NCBI GenBank assembly: GCA_902803675.1 | Contig: CADCQZ010000476.1 | Coordinates: 1 to 14,414, forward strand | Length of the DNA: 14,414 nt | Reading direction: 5' to 3' | Origin: an uncultured Eubacteriales bacterium | Lineage (GTDB): Bacteria; Bacillota_A; Clostridia; Christensenellales; Aristaeellaceae | In this document: piece after piece, positions 1-6,522 of the stretch | Numbering within the stretch: position 1 is the stretch's first letter | How the letters are laid out: every line of letters begins with the position of its first letter | Notes under the pieces: model-generated | What the model saw: only the letters and a program-made list of their open reading frames with translations | Database searches by the model: none | Told to the model about the DNA's origin: nothing | Made by a program: the position numbers and the translations under genes

Positions 1-94
1 CACCCCCATCGCCATCGAAGCGGGTCTTCGTTTCGCCATCCGTGAAGGCGGCCACACCGTCGGCGCCGGCGCCGTGACCCGTACCGCCGAATGA
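1..94 (+). CDS. tuf: Elongation factor Tu, C-terminal end (5' part outside window)
   Basis: The reading frame starting at base 2 encodes the last 30 residues of EF-Tu and stops at TGA 92-94. The visible peptide contains [18 protein letters not shown], the strongly conserved end of domain 3 of EF-Tu, which helps bind aminoacyl-tRNA during translation. The usual bacterial ending is VGAG-V-V followed by a short acidic tail; here the tail reads TRTAE, a normal variation. The gene runs into the window from the left, so its start, GTPase domain and operon neighbours (often rpsG and fusA) cannot be seen. A strong intrinsic terminator follows 22 bases after the stop, so tuf is the last gene of its unit. 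Identity is confident despite the short fragment. Confidence 0.93.
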   Translation, partial: TPIAIEAGLRFAIREGGHTVGAGAVTRTAE

Positions 95-116
95 TCTTAA
101 GCGAGTAAGTGAACAG

Positions 117-155
117 GACCGGAGAAAGTCAAAGCTTTCTCCGGTCTTTTCTTTT
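117..155 (+). terminator. Intrinsic terminator of tuf
   Basis: A perfect 12-bp stem is formed by GACCGGAGAAAG (117-128) and CTTTCTCCGGTC (135-146), with a 6-base loop (129-134). It is followed by a T-rich run, TTTTCTTTT (147-155). Placed just after the tuf stop, it is a textbook rho-independent terminator. Confidence 0.93.
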
Positions 156-500
156 GCCTGTCGACCGGATCTGACCGCTGCATCCAGAAAGAAGTGATGA
201 TCAAGGATATTTGAGCCATGGGATCGGCGGGGCTCCGGATCCTGACCGTCATATCAGTCACGGCCGATCGGGATCGGACCCGGCGTGCGGAAACAGGCCG
301 CCCTTTTTCTGTGCTGTCCAGGCCGATCCTTTAGCTGTCTATCTCTCATGGAATGGGATCCATATCCCGCGATCCTCTTTCTGTTTGTATCAAGCCCTTT
401 ACCGACGGGCTTCTATCTCCGAAGGAAAGCTTTCGGAAACTGCCCAGCCGGGAGAAAAGCACGCGTGATCAGCTTCTTCCGGAACTGTAGCCCGTCATAA
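156..500. other. Intergenic spacer with no recognisable gene
   Basis: This stretch of about 345 bases lies between the tuf terminator and the terminator of the convergent dcw cluster. Two short overlapping plus-strand frames (211-468 and 285-500) are open, but they have no good ribosome binding site and their peptides resemble nothing I know. Small inverted repeats are present: AAGCCC/GGGCTT (392-397 and 407-412) and TCCGAA/TTCGGA around 417-436. No clear sigma-A promoter, tRNA or riboswitch was found on either strand. It may be a decayed remnant or hold an unrecognised small RNA. Confidence 0.5.
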
Positions 501-501
501 C

Positions 502-527
502 AAAAAGGCCGCGAGATGCGGCCTTTT
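502..527 (-). terminator. Terminator of the dcw cluster (bidirectional form)
   Basis: AAAAGGCCGC (503-512) and GCGGCCTTTT (518-527) form a perfect 10-bp stem with a 5-base loop. On the minus strand the stem ends in five T, about 40 bases after the ftsQ stop, so it ends the mraY-murD-ftsQ transcript. The A/T-flanked stem could also stop plus-strand transcription coming from the tuf side. Confidence 0.85.
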
Positions 528-566
528 GCCATTCCCGCCGTATCCAGCGGCGGAAAATATTCAAGA

Positions 567-1319
567 TCAGTTTGGAGTGTATGTACAGTATCCGGGGACG
601 CTCACATCCAGAGAACCGGGATTAAGGGAATACATATCCATATACTGCAGGACACCGCCGAGGGTGAGCAGTTTCGCCCGGATATCGCTGTCAGTGCCCA
701 GGGTGGCCACCAGGCCGTTCTCGCCGTCGACAGTGACCAGATAGATGTTCTTGACATCCGTCAGGTTAAGCTCCCTGAAACGGCCCAGCATCCCCTGTAC
801 TCCCAGTTCCTCGGCGACCGTCCTGTAGCTGTTGAGATGCTGCTGGCTGGACAGGGTCACCGTCTCCCCCGGGCGGGCATCCCGGACCGTGACGCCTTTG
901 AGTTCGATCGGAACTTTTGTATCGCCGCCGGCTTCCTCAATGACGAAGCCCGTGGTATCCAGGATATACCGGCGGTTCTGGAAGGCGACACAGGCCGCCG
1001 CCGTCCTCTCCCGGACGGTAACGGTCACGCTGTCCGGCATGGATTTCTGGAAACTCTTCAGTTCCAGATACGGGTTCGATTCGATCCCGCGCCGTACCGA
1101 CGCTTCGTTCACCGTGAAGTACAGCCCGCCTTTATCCAGCCCCGCGAGAGCCATGACCTCCTCCGCGGAGATATGATAATTGCCCTTCACGGAAACATAG
1201 CGGATCCTGAACACGCTCATGCAGACGATCACCGCGACCGCAGCCAGAAAGACCAGGGACAGGATCACCCGGAATCTCAGCGATGCGCTCCTGACCGGGC
1301 GCTCAGCTTCCATCACCAT
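567..1319 (-). CDS. ftsQ: Cell division protein FtsQ/DivIB
   Basis: This is a single-pass membrane protein of about 250 residues with the FtsQ/DivIB layout. In residue numbers counted from the GTG at 1322, there is a short cytoplasmic tail, one membrane segment (about 17-39), a POTRA domain (about 40-107, starting IRYVSVKGNYHISAEEV and closing with SVTVTVRER), and the FtsQ beta domain. FtsQ/DivIB joins FtsL and FtsB/DivIC in the septal complex that controls cell-wall synthesis during division. The start is ambiguous, because GTG 1322, ATG 1319 and ATG 1313 are all in frame. I chose ATG 1319 because the AGGCG of a weak Shine-Dalgarno lies about 5 bases upstream. It lies 26 bases after murD and is the last gene of the unit. 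The ftsA and ftsZ genes often found next are absent. Confidence 0.9.
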   Translation of the reverse strand: MVMEAERPVRSASLRFRVILSLVFLAAVAVIVCMSVFRIRYVSVKGNYHISAEEVMALAGLDKGGLYFTVNEASVRRGIESNPYLELKSFQKSMPDSVTVTVRERTAAACVAFQNRRYILDTTGFVIEEAGGDTKVPIELKGVTVRDARPGETVTLSSQQHLNSYRTVAEELGVQGMLGRFRELNLTDVKNIYLVTVDGENGLVATLGTDSDIRAKLLTLGGVLQYMDMYSLNPGSLDVSVPGYCTYTPN

Positions 1320-1345
1320 CACCGCCTATCAGATCCGGAACAGGA

Positions 1346-2704
1346 TCACATGTTCAGGACGTACTTTTTGAACACCCTGCCCCGTTCCTCATAATCATTG
1401 AACATATCAAAGGACGCGCATGCCGGAGAGAGCAGCACGTTCCATCCGTCGCCCGCCAGAGCCCTCGCCTGATCGACCGCTTCGGTGAAACCGGGCGCTT
1501 TGACATACGAGATCCCGCCGGCCTCATCAAGGGCGGCGCTGATCTGCCCCGCCGTCTGCCCCATGACCACGCAGTGCCTGATCGCCTGCGAGGCCTTGAT
1601 CCCGCGGGCGAGAGCGTCAAAGGATACATGCTTGTCATAACCGCCCAGGATGATGACCGTGGGCGCGTGCATGGCCTCGATGGCTTTCAGGGTGGAATCC
1701 ACGTTGGTGCCCTTGCTGTCGTTGTAATAGGTGATCCCTTCCCGGGTGATCACCTTCTCGATACGGTGCTCGACGCCCCGGAAACTGCGCAGAACGGAGC
1801 GGACAGCCTCGATATCCAGGCCCAGCCCCATGGCCATCGCGGAAGCCGCCATGGCGTTTTCCACATTGTGCGTGCCGGGGATCTTGAGCTCGTTCCTGTG
1901 GATGATGGGCATCTCCTCTCCCCCGTGCCGGTACACGATGCAGCCCTGCTCATCGAGACATACGCCCTCCGTGAGGGATCGTGAGGAAGAGAACCAGATG
2001 ACCCTCATGCCGAGCCTTTCACCCATCCTGCGGCAGGCCTCATCCTCATAGTTGAGCACGGCCGTATCGTCAAAGTCCATCCCGTCGAACACGTGGGCCT
2101 TCAGAGCCGTATAAGCCGCCATGGTGCCGTGCCTGTTCAGGTGATCCTCGGTGATATTGAGCACAGCCGCGGCGCGGGGATGGAAAGCTTTGGTGGTCTC
2201 CAGCTGGAAACTGGAGACCTCGACCGTCAGCATCCCGTTTTTGAACGGCCTCATGACCGCCTCGGACAGCGGGTATCCGATATTGCCGGCCGCGCAGCCC
2301 TCATGCCCCGCGGCGTTGATGATCTCCTGCATGAGGGTCACGGTGGTGGTCTTGCCGTTGGTACCGGTCACGGCGACATAAGGATAGGGTGAATGGATCG
2401 CGGCGAATTCCAGCTCTCCCGTGACAGGGATGCCCTTTTGGACCGCCGCGGTCACGACCGGAGCCTTGATCGGCACACCGGGGCTGATCAGGAGCAGGTC
2501 CATCCCGTCCAGAAGATCCGTCCCGTTCGAACCGAACACGACCTGCACCGGCATCTCCTTGAGCTTCTCGTAATCACCGGACGAGCTGAAAGACTCAGCG
2601 GGCTTCATGTCGCTCAGTGTTACCTGCCAGCCTTCGCTCAGAGCCAGCCTTGCCGCCGCGACACCGCTGCGCGCCAGACCGATGATCAGCATCTTTTTAT
2701 CCAT
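1346..2704 (-). CDS. murD: UDP-N-acetylmuramoyl-L-alanine--D-glutamate ligase
   Basis: MurD adds D-glutamate to UDP-MurNAc-L-Ala in the cytoplasm, the second amino acid of the peptidoglycan stem peptide. The length (about 452 residues) is normal for the family. The N-terminal Rossmann part begins KKMLIIGLARSGVAAA. The ATP loop GTNGKTTT lies at about residues 116-123 counted from the upstream ATG, followed by NITEDHLNRH, HRIEKV and the YNDSKGTNVDST segment, all typical Mur ligase signatures. Two in-frame ATGs exist, at 2710 and 2704. I chose 2704 because the strong AAAGGAG site then has a spacing of 9 bases, against only 3 for the first ATG. Only about 19 bases separate it from mraY, so the two genes are co-transcribed. 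No ftsW or murG follows, unlike the usual gene order. Confidence 0.96.
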   Translation of the reverse strand: MDKKMLIIGLARSGVAAARLALSEGWQVTLSDMKPAESFSSSGDYEKLKEMPVQVVFGSNGTDLLDGMDLLLISPGVPIKAPVVTAAVQKGIPVTGELEFAAIHSPYPYVAVTGTNGKTTTVTLMQEIINAAGHEGCAAGNIGYPLSEAVMRPFKNGMLTVEVSSFQLETTKAFHPRAAAVLNITEDHLNRHGTMAAYTALKAHVFDGMDFDDTAVLNYEDEACRRMGERLGMRVIWFSSSRSLTEGVCLDEQGCIVYRHGGEEMPIIHRNELKIPGTHNVENAMAASAMAMGLGLDIEAVRSVLRSFRGVEHRIEKVITREGITYYNDSKGTNVDSTLKAIEAMHAPTVIILGGYDKHVSFDALARGIKASQAIRHCVVMGQTAGQISAALDEAGGISYVKAPGFTEAVDQARALAGDGWNVLLSPACASFDMFNDYEERGRVFKKYVLNM

Positions 2705-2723
2705 CACCATCCGCTCCTTTCAC

Positions 2724-3707
2724 TTAAGCCGCGAGGAAAGCGATCAGGGCCATGAGAAGAGAGACCGCGCCGTACATCAGATCGATCTTGTTCTCGGAGA
2801 AACCGCACAGTTCAAAGTGATGGTGCAGCGGGGACATTTTAAAGATCCTCTTGCCGTGAGTCAGTTTGAAATAGGTGACCTGAAGCATGACCGACAGGGA
2901 CGAGATGATGCAGGTGAAGGAAAGGAAGATCAGGAAGATCTCATGACCGGACCACATGGCCAGCGCCGTCATCACGCCGCCGATGAACATGCTGCCCGTA
3001 TCTCCCATGAAGATCCTGGCAGGATGACGGTTAAAGTGCAGGAAACCCAGGCAGGCCCCGCACAGCGCAGCCGCGACGGGAGCCAGGCAGGCATCCGCCG
3101 TATCCTTGAAAAGGTAGATCGCCGCGAAACCGAGCATGCTCATGACCGTGACCGTGGATAAAAGGCCGTCCACACCGTCCTGAAGGTTGGAGGAATTGGT
3201 GATGAACATGACCAGCACCGTCATCACCGGGATGTAGAACAGCCCCATATCCCATATCGCGGAAGTGAACGGGATCCTGACGCCGCCTCCCTTGACGGCG
3301 TACCGCATGACGGACACCACCACGCCGAGGATCACCTGACCGATGATCTTCTGGCGCGGTTTCAGGCCTTCGTGGTCTTTTTTGACGTCCTTGATATAGT
3401 CGTCGGCAAAGCCGATCGCCATGGCGCCGGCGGATAAAAGAACGATGAACATCAGGGGCATCCCGATGAAACTGCCGCCCTGCTTTCCCCAGTAGATCAA
3501 AAGCGTGACCACAGCCGCCAAAAGAGTGATCCCGCCGATCAGCAATCCGCCCATATTGGGTGTTCCCTGCTTGTTCAGATGAGCTTTCGGCCCCAGGTCA
3601 TAGATCGTCTGGCCGAACTTGAGCGCCCGCAGCTTTTTAAGCAGCGACGGCATGAAAAGCAGCATCAGGACCAGCGCGGAAACAAGACATATCAATGATA
3701 CGATCAT
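2724..3707 (-). CDS. mraY: Phospho-N-acetylmuramoyl-pentapeptide-transferase
   Basis: MraY is the polytopic membrane enzyme that moves phospho-MurNAc-pentapeptide from UDP to undecaprenyl phosphate, giving lipid I. The 327 residues are the usual length, and about ten hydrophobic segments are visible. Key motifs are present: the substrate segment KAHLNKQGTPNMGG, the aspartate pair in FADDYIKD (D102, D103), NLQDGVDG (about 174-181), FMGDTGS (D236) and the HHH triad (295-297) in the last cytoplasmic loop. The ATG at 3707 follows a GGGGAGG Shine-Dalgarno with 7 bases between them. The gene has its own promoter and leader hairpin just upstream and begins a unit with murD and ftsQ. In most relatives murF sits between murE and mraY; here it does not. 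Confidence 0.97.
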   Translation of the reverse strand: MIVSLICLVSALVLMLLFMPSLLKKLRALKFGQTIYDLGPKAHLNKQGTPNMGGLLIGGITLLAAVVTLLIYWGKQGGSFIGMPLMFIVLLSAGAMAIGFADDYIKDVKKDHEGLKPRQKIIGQVILGVVVSVMRYAVKGGGVRIPFTSAIWDMGLFYIPVMTVLVMFITNSSNLQDGVDGLLSTVTVMSMLGFAAIYLFKDTADACLAPVAAALCGACLGFLHFNRHPARIFMGDTGSMFIGGVMTALAMWSGHEIFLIFLSFTCIISSLSVMLQVTYFKLTHGKRIFKMSPLHHHFELCGFSENKIDLMYGAVSLLMALIAFLAA

Positions 3708-3720
3708 AAAAAAGCCTCCC

Positions 3721-3741
3721 CGGTGGATCAGTCATCCACCG
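3721..3741 (-). promoter_or_regulatory. Leader hairpin just before mraY Shine-Dalgarno
   Basis: CGGTGGAT (3721-3728) and ATCCACCG (3734-3741) form a perfect 8-bp stem with a 5-base loop. It abuts the GGGGAGG ribosome binding site of mraY and starts about 4 bases after the -10 box, so it would lie at the very 5' end of the mRNA. It could stabilise the message, tune translation, or act as a DNA operator overlapping +1. Confidence 0.6.
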
Positions 3742-3745
3742 CTTG

Positions 3746-3774
3746 ATTATACCATTCTTTGAAGGGATAAAAAA
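3746..3774 (-). promoter_or_regulatory. Extended -10 promoter for mraY-murD-ftsQ
   Basis: On the minus strand the sequence reads TGG-TATAAT (3754 down to 3746). This is a perfect -10 box with the TG extension. The hexamer 17 bases upstream is only TTTTTT, a poor -35, which an extended -10 can tolerate. Transcription would start near 3739. Confidence 0.65.
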
Positions 3775-3786
3775 GGGCCGGATAAA

Positions 3787-3814
3787 GGAAAAACCCCTGA
3801 AAAGGGGTCTTTCC
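3787..3814 (-). terminator. Intrinsic terminator after murE
   Basis: On the minus strand GGAAAGACCCCT and AGGGGTTTTTCC form a 12-bp stem with one G-T wobble and a TTTC loop. The core ACCCCT/AGGGGT is followed by TTTT. It starts 13 bases after the murE stop and precedes the mraY promoter, so it probably ends or attenuates the mraZ-ftsL-murE transcript. Confidence 0.72.
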
Positions 3815-3827
3815 GGTGCATTCACGA

Positions 3828-5288
3828 TCATTTCCCGCGGGATTCTTCCAGAAGGAGCTCGCGCACTACTGTTTTTTCGTTGAAGGGGCGCTTGACGCCG
3901 CGGATCTCCTGATAGGTCTCGTGGCCCTTGCCCGCCAGAACGATCACGTCTCCCTGCCTGGCCGTCTTCAGGGCGTGCCGTATGGCTTCCCGCCGGTTCT
4001 CGATCACACAGTATTCACCGCCCGTAGGCTTGATGCCCTCCTCGATGGCGCTGAGGATGGCGAAAGGATCCTCGGAACGGGGATTGTCGCTCGTCAGGAT
4101 CGAGTAGTCCGCCAGCCGTCCGCTGATCTCCCCCATAATGGGCCTTTTGAGCTTGTCCCTGTCACCGCCGCAGCCGAAGACCGCGATCACGCGGCCGCGG
4201 GCGAATTCCCTGACCGTTTTGAGGATATTCTCCAGGGCGTCCGGAGAATGGGAATAATCCAGGATCACTTTATAGGGCGTGTCCGTCTCGATGACTTCCG
4301 CCCTGCCCGGCACCGCCCTGACCGCTTCAAGACCGCGGATGATGGCGGACTTGCTGATGCCGGCCTGGATGCACATGGCCGCCGCGGACAGCGCGTTATA
4401 CACATTGAACATCCCGGTGAGGCGGAGATCCAGCCTCTCGGAGATCCTGTCGGGGAAAACGATGGTGAAGGACACGCCGTCCTCACTGATCTCGATATCC
4501 CGCGCGTACAGGTCGGCATTGACGCAGATCCCGTAGGTGAGGCACGGGATCCGGATATCCCGGATGATCCTCGCGGAATGATCGTCGTCCACGTTGACCG
4601 CCGCGTATTTCAGCCATTTCGGCGTAAAGAAGCTCTTTTTGCACTCGAAGTAACGGTCCATCGTGCCGAAAAGGTCCAGATGATCCTGGGACAGATTGGT
4701 AAAGCCGCCGACCTCGAAGTGCAGACCTTCCAGCCGGCCCATCTCGATCGCGTGGGCGGATATCTCCATGCTGACTGCCTGGACGCCCTCATCCACCATC
4801 TGGCGGAAGGTTCGGTGCAGGTCGATGGGCTCGGGCGTGGTGAATTCAGACTTGAGATAGCGGTCCCCGATCATGTTCCCGGTGGTGCCGATGAGCCCGC
4901 AGGAGAGCCCTTCGGCTTCCAGGATGGACTTGATCAGATAGCTCGTGGTGGTCTTTCCCTTCGTGCCGGTGATGCCGAAAAGACGCAGGCTGTCCGCCGG
5001 ACGGCCGAAGAAAGCGGAAGAGATCCCGCTCATGGCCGCGCGGCAGGAACGCACCTGGAGCTGCGGGACCGGTTTGTCCAGGATGCGCTCAACGACCAGA
5101 GCGCACGCGCCGTTGGCGATAGCCTGGTCTGCGAACTCATGAGCGTCGAACCGGGCGCCGGATATGCAGAAAAACAGCCCCTGGGGCACTATTTTGCGTG
5201 AATCCATGAACAGATCCAGGATCTCCGCGTCCCCCCGGAGCGATATGACCTCATCCCGTATGCAGGAAGCCAGTTCAGATAATAGCAC
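3828..5288 (-). CDS. murE: UDP-MurNAc-tripeptide synthetase, probably meso-diaminopimelate-adding
   Basis: MurE adds the third residue of the peptidoglycan stem peptide in the cytoplasm. The 486 residues show all three Mur ligase domains: an N-terminal uridine-nucleotide domain (LFMDSRKIVPQGLFFCISG), the ATP-binding domain with GITGTKGKTTTS at 105-116 and TNLSQDHLDLFGT, and a C-terminal domain with FGCGGDRDKLKRP. The substrate motif reads DNPR (401-404) followed by SEDP. In the family, DNPR marks meso-diaminopimelate enzymes, while lysine enzymes differ here, so a DAP-type cell wall is predicted. The start codon is GTG 5288, with a GAGGTGG ribosome binding site. It lies 42 bases after the ftsL-like gene, where ftsI/pbpB would normally sit, and is followed by a terminator. 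Confidence 0.96.
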   Translation of the reverse strand: MLLSELASCIRDEVISLRGDAEILDLFMDSRKIVPQGLFFCISGARFDAHEFADQAIANGACALVVERILDKPVPQLQVRSCRAAMSGISSAFFGRPADSLRLFGITGTKGKTTTSYLIKSILEAEGLSCGLIGTTGNMIGDRYLKSEFTTPEPIDLHRTFRQMVDEGVQAVSMEISAHAIEMGRLEGLHFEVGGFTNLSQDHLDLFGTMDRYFECKKSFFTPKWLKYAAVNVDDDHSARIIRDIRIPCLTYGICVNADLYARDIEISEDGVSFTIVFPDRISERLDLRLTGMFNVYNALSAAAMCIQAGISKSAIIRGLEAVRAVPGRAEVIETDTPYKVILDYSHSPDALENILKTVREFARGRVIAVFGCGGDRDKLKRPIMGEISGRLADYSILTSDNPRSEDPFAILSAIEEGIKPTGGEYCVIENRREAIRHALKTARQGDVIVLAGKGHETYQEIRGVKRPFNEKTVVRELLLEESRGK

Positions 5289-5330
5289 GATCCACCTCGC
5301 TGATTGTTTATGTTTTTTCCACCCGCTCCG

Positions 5331-5870
5331 TCACCGGCTGGCGGAGGCCATCCCCGCATTGAAGGCGGGGGTCTCCTGTTCCGCGGCGATCTCCGGGGCT
5401 TCGACGGTTCCGGAGAAATACTCCACCGCCGGGACGTACATCCTGATCATGTTGCTGTCATCACAGGCGACCATGCCCAGCTCATGGACTGCGATGTAAC
5501 CGATCCGGGACAGATCCCTGATCTTTTCCACTTCTTTCTGGAGCTGCACGTTGGCTGCCTCTGTCTGCGCCATCTGGCTGCGCATGGACGCGATCTGATC
5601 TTCGAGGGAACGCATCTGATAGACCCGGGTAAGGACGGAGATCGCGCAGGCGAAAATGACCACGGCCGTCAGGATGACTACCAGCCGCATCGGCACATCA
5701 TAGCGCCTTGCTTTGGGCCTGGCCTTATGGCCTGCCCTGTAGCACCCGGCCAGATCCGTTCCCGCGTCGCTGTCCGGCAGGTACGCGCGATCCTTGACAT
5801 GGAAGCGCACGTCGTCCGCGAATACGGCGCCGGCGCTGGCGTACTTACAACCCGCTGATGTCATAGACAT
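5331..5870 (-). CDS. ftsL: FtsL-like septum-formation protein
   Basis: This 179-residue bitopic membrane protein has a cytoplasmic tail of about 60 residues rich in Arg and Lys near its end, and one membrane segment (about 62-82). A coiled-coil stretch follows (about 84-118, SLEDQIASMRSQMAQTEAA) and then the HELGM element that often closes FtsL/DivIC coiled coils. The C-terminal 45 residues form a low-complexity Ala/Glu tail. FtsL proteins bind FtsQ/DivIB and FtsB/DivIC and activate septal peptidoglycan synthesis. Sequence identity is always weak in this family, so the call rests on topology plus position between mraZ and murE. The long cytoplasmic tail and C-terminal tail make it longer than a typical FtsL of about 100-120 residues. 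ATG 5870 follows GGGAG with good spacing. The rsmH gene, usually between mraZ and ftsL, is missing. Confidence 0.78.
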   Translation of the reverse strand: MSMTSAGCKYASAGAVFADDVRFHVKDRAYLPDSDAGTDLAGCYRAGHKARPKARRYDVPMRLVVILTAVVIFACAISVLTRVYQMRSLEDQIASMRSQMAQTEAANVQLQKEVEKIRDLSRIGYIAVHELGMVACDDSNMIRMYVPAVEYFSGTVEAPEIAAEQETPAFNAGMASASR

Positions 5871-5906
5871 GCTATCACTCCCGTCCTCAGTTTGTTTTAA
5901 AAGCGT

Positions 5907-6434
5907 CTATTCTTTCTGCACACTGCTCACAAAAGCATATACGTCGGGGAAATCCCTCATAAAGCTCAGGTCGGCTTCATCGCCGCGCCTGCTGTCCTGC
6001 ACGATGATATGATCATAGGAACCGTTGATATCGACTTCCTTGGTGTCCCCCAGAAGCTTCGTTCTCAGAGCCGCGGGAAGGAGCAGACGCCCCTGGATGT
6101 CCATCTCGCTGTCCACATAGCTGTATTTGGTGAACTGATCAAGGACACGCCGCATCATGGCGTTCTTCTTGCAAAGCTCCAGGTACTCATCCCGCCGGTC
6201 GATCCAGGCTTTGAGCGGATAAACGGCGATATCCTTGAAATCAGGGGACGGGCAGACGGCGAATCGGCTGCCCAGGGCCGCGCGGAACGCCACCGGGACG
6301 ATGATCCGGCCTTTGGCGTCCAGGCCGTGGGAGTACTGCCCGGTAAACCCAAGGGAAAGCGGCTCCCCGTCAAACGCAGGAGCTCCTTTCGCCTGTTCCT
6401 TCGGGCTGACGCCCCTGTCCGCCTGTTCGTCCAT
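5907..6434 (-). CDS. mraZ: Transcriptional regulator MraZ
   Basis: MraZ is a ring-forming AbrB-fold DNA-binding protein that controls the dcw cluster from boxes upstream of its own gene. Two tandem domains each carry the DxxxR signature: DAKGR (46-50) and DIQGR (119-123), numbered from a TTG at 6455. Most MraZ proteins begin almost directly at the segment seen here as FTGQYSHGLDAKGR. This one has about 28-37 extra N-terminal residues depending on the start. I chose ATG 6434, preceded by GGTGG at a spacing of 5. ATG 6446 and TTG 6455 are also in frame, but TTG 6455 falls inside the predicted operator. A strong AAAGGAG occurs within the extension but has no in-frame start codon after it. The gene is first in the minus-strand unit. 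Confidence 0.93.
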   Translation of the reverse strand: MDEQADRGVSPKEQAKGAPAFDGEPLSLGFTGQYSHGLDAKGRIIVPVAFRAALGSRFAVCPSPDFKDIAVYPLKAWIDRRDEYLELCKKNAMMRRVLDQFTKYSYVDSEMDIQGRLLLPAALRTKLLGDTKEVDINGSYDHIIVQDSRRGDEADLSFMRDFPDVYAFVSSVQKE

Positions 6435-6440
6435 TCCCGC

Positions 6441-6484
6441 CACCATCTGTCCCAATTAGGCCCACAAATCACCACAAATCACCA
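6441..6484 (-). promoter_or_regulatory. MraZ box array (operator of mraZ)
   Basis: On the minus strand, boxes TGGTG (6484-6480), TGGTG (6474-6470), TGGGC (6464-6460) and TGGGA (6454-6450) recur at an exact 10-bp period. A fifth copy, TGGTG (6445-6441), is one base out of phase. Known MraZ operators are TGGGN-type repeats with 5-bp spacers, the same period. The array lies at and after the predicted transcription start and overlaps the ribosome binding site, which fits autorepression. Confidence 0.82.
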
Positions 6485-6493
6485 TGTATTTGC

Positions 6494-6522
6494 ATTTTAA
6501 ACCACATTTTTCGATATTGCAA
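6494..6522 (-). promoter_or_regulatory. Promoter of mraZ
   Basis: On the minus strand TTGCAA (6522-6517) is followed by a 17-bp spacer and TAAAAT (6499-6494). This gives 4/6 and 5/6 matches to the sigma-A consensus. Predicted transcription starts around 6487, directly at the first MraZ box. Confidence 0.7.

Noticed and set aside
211..500. Two short plus-strand frames in the spacer after tuf
   Set aside because: No ribosome binding site of note, no known resemblance, and overlapping frames; not enough to call a gene.
516..1394. Open plus-strand frame of 292 codons opposite ftsQ
   Set aside because: It overlaps the dcw terminator and the convincing FtsQ frame, and its peptide has no recognisable domain.
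1311..2710. Shared GATGGTGATGGA at the starts of murD and ftsQ
   Set aside because: It is a short match produced by clustered start codons and too short to argue for a duplication or a regulatory element.
3816..5201. Open plus-strand frame of 461 codons opposite murE
   Set aside because: No family resemblance; murE on the other strand has all ligase motifs in order.
5331..5380. GC-rich hairpin CCCCGC/GCGGGG near the end of the ftsL-like gene
   Set aside because: It is inside the coding region with no T tract, so it is probably incidental to codon choice.
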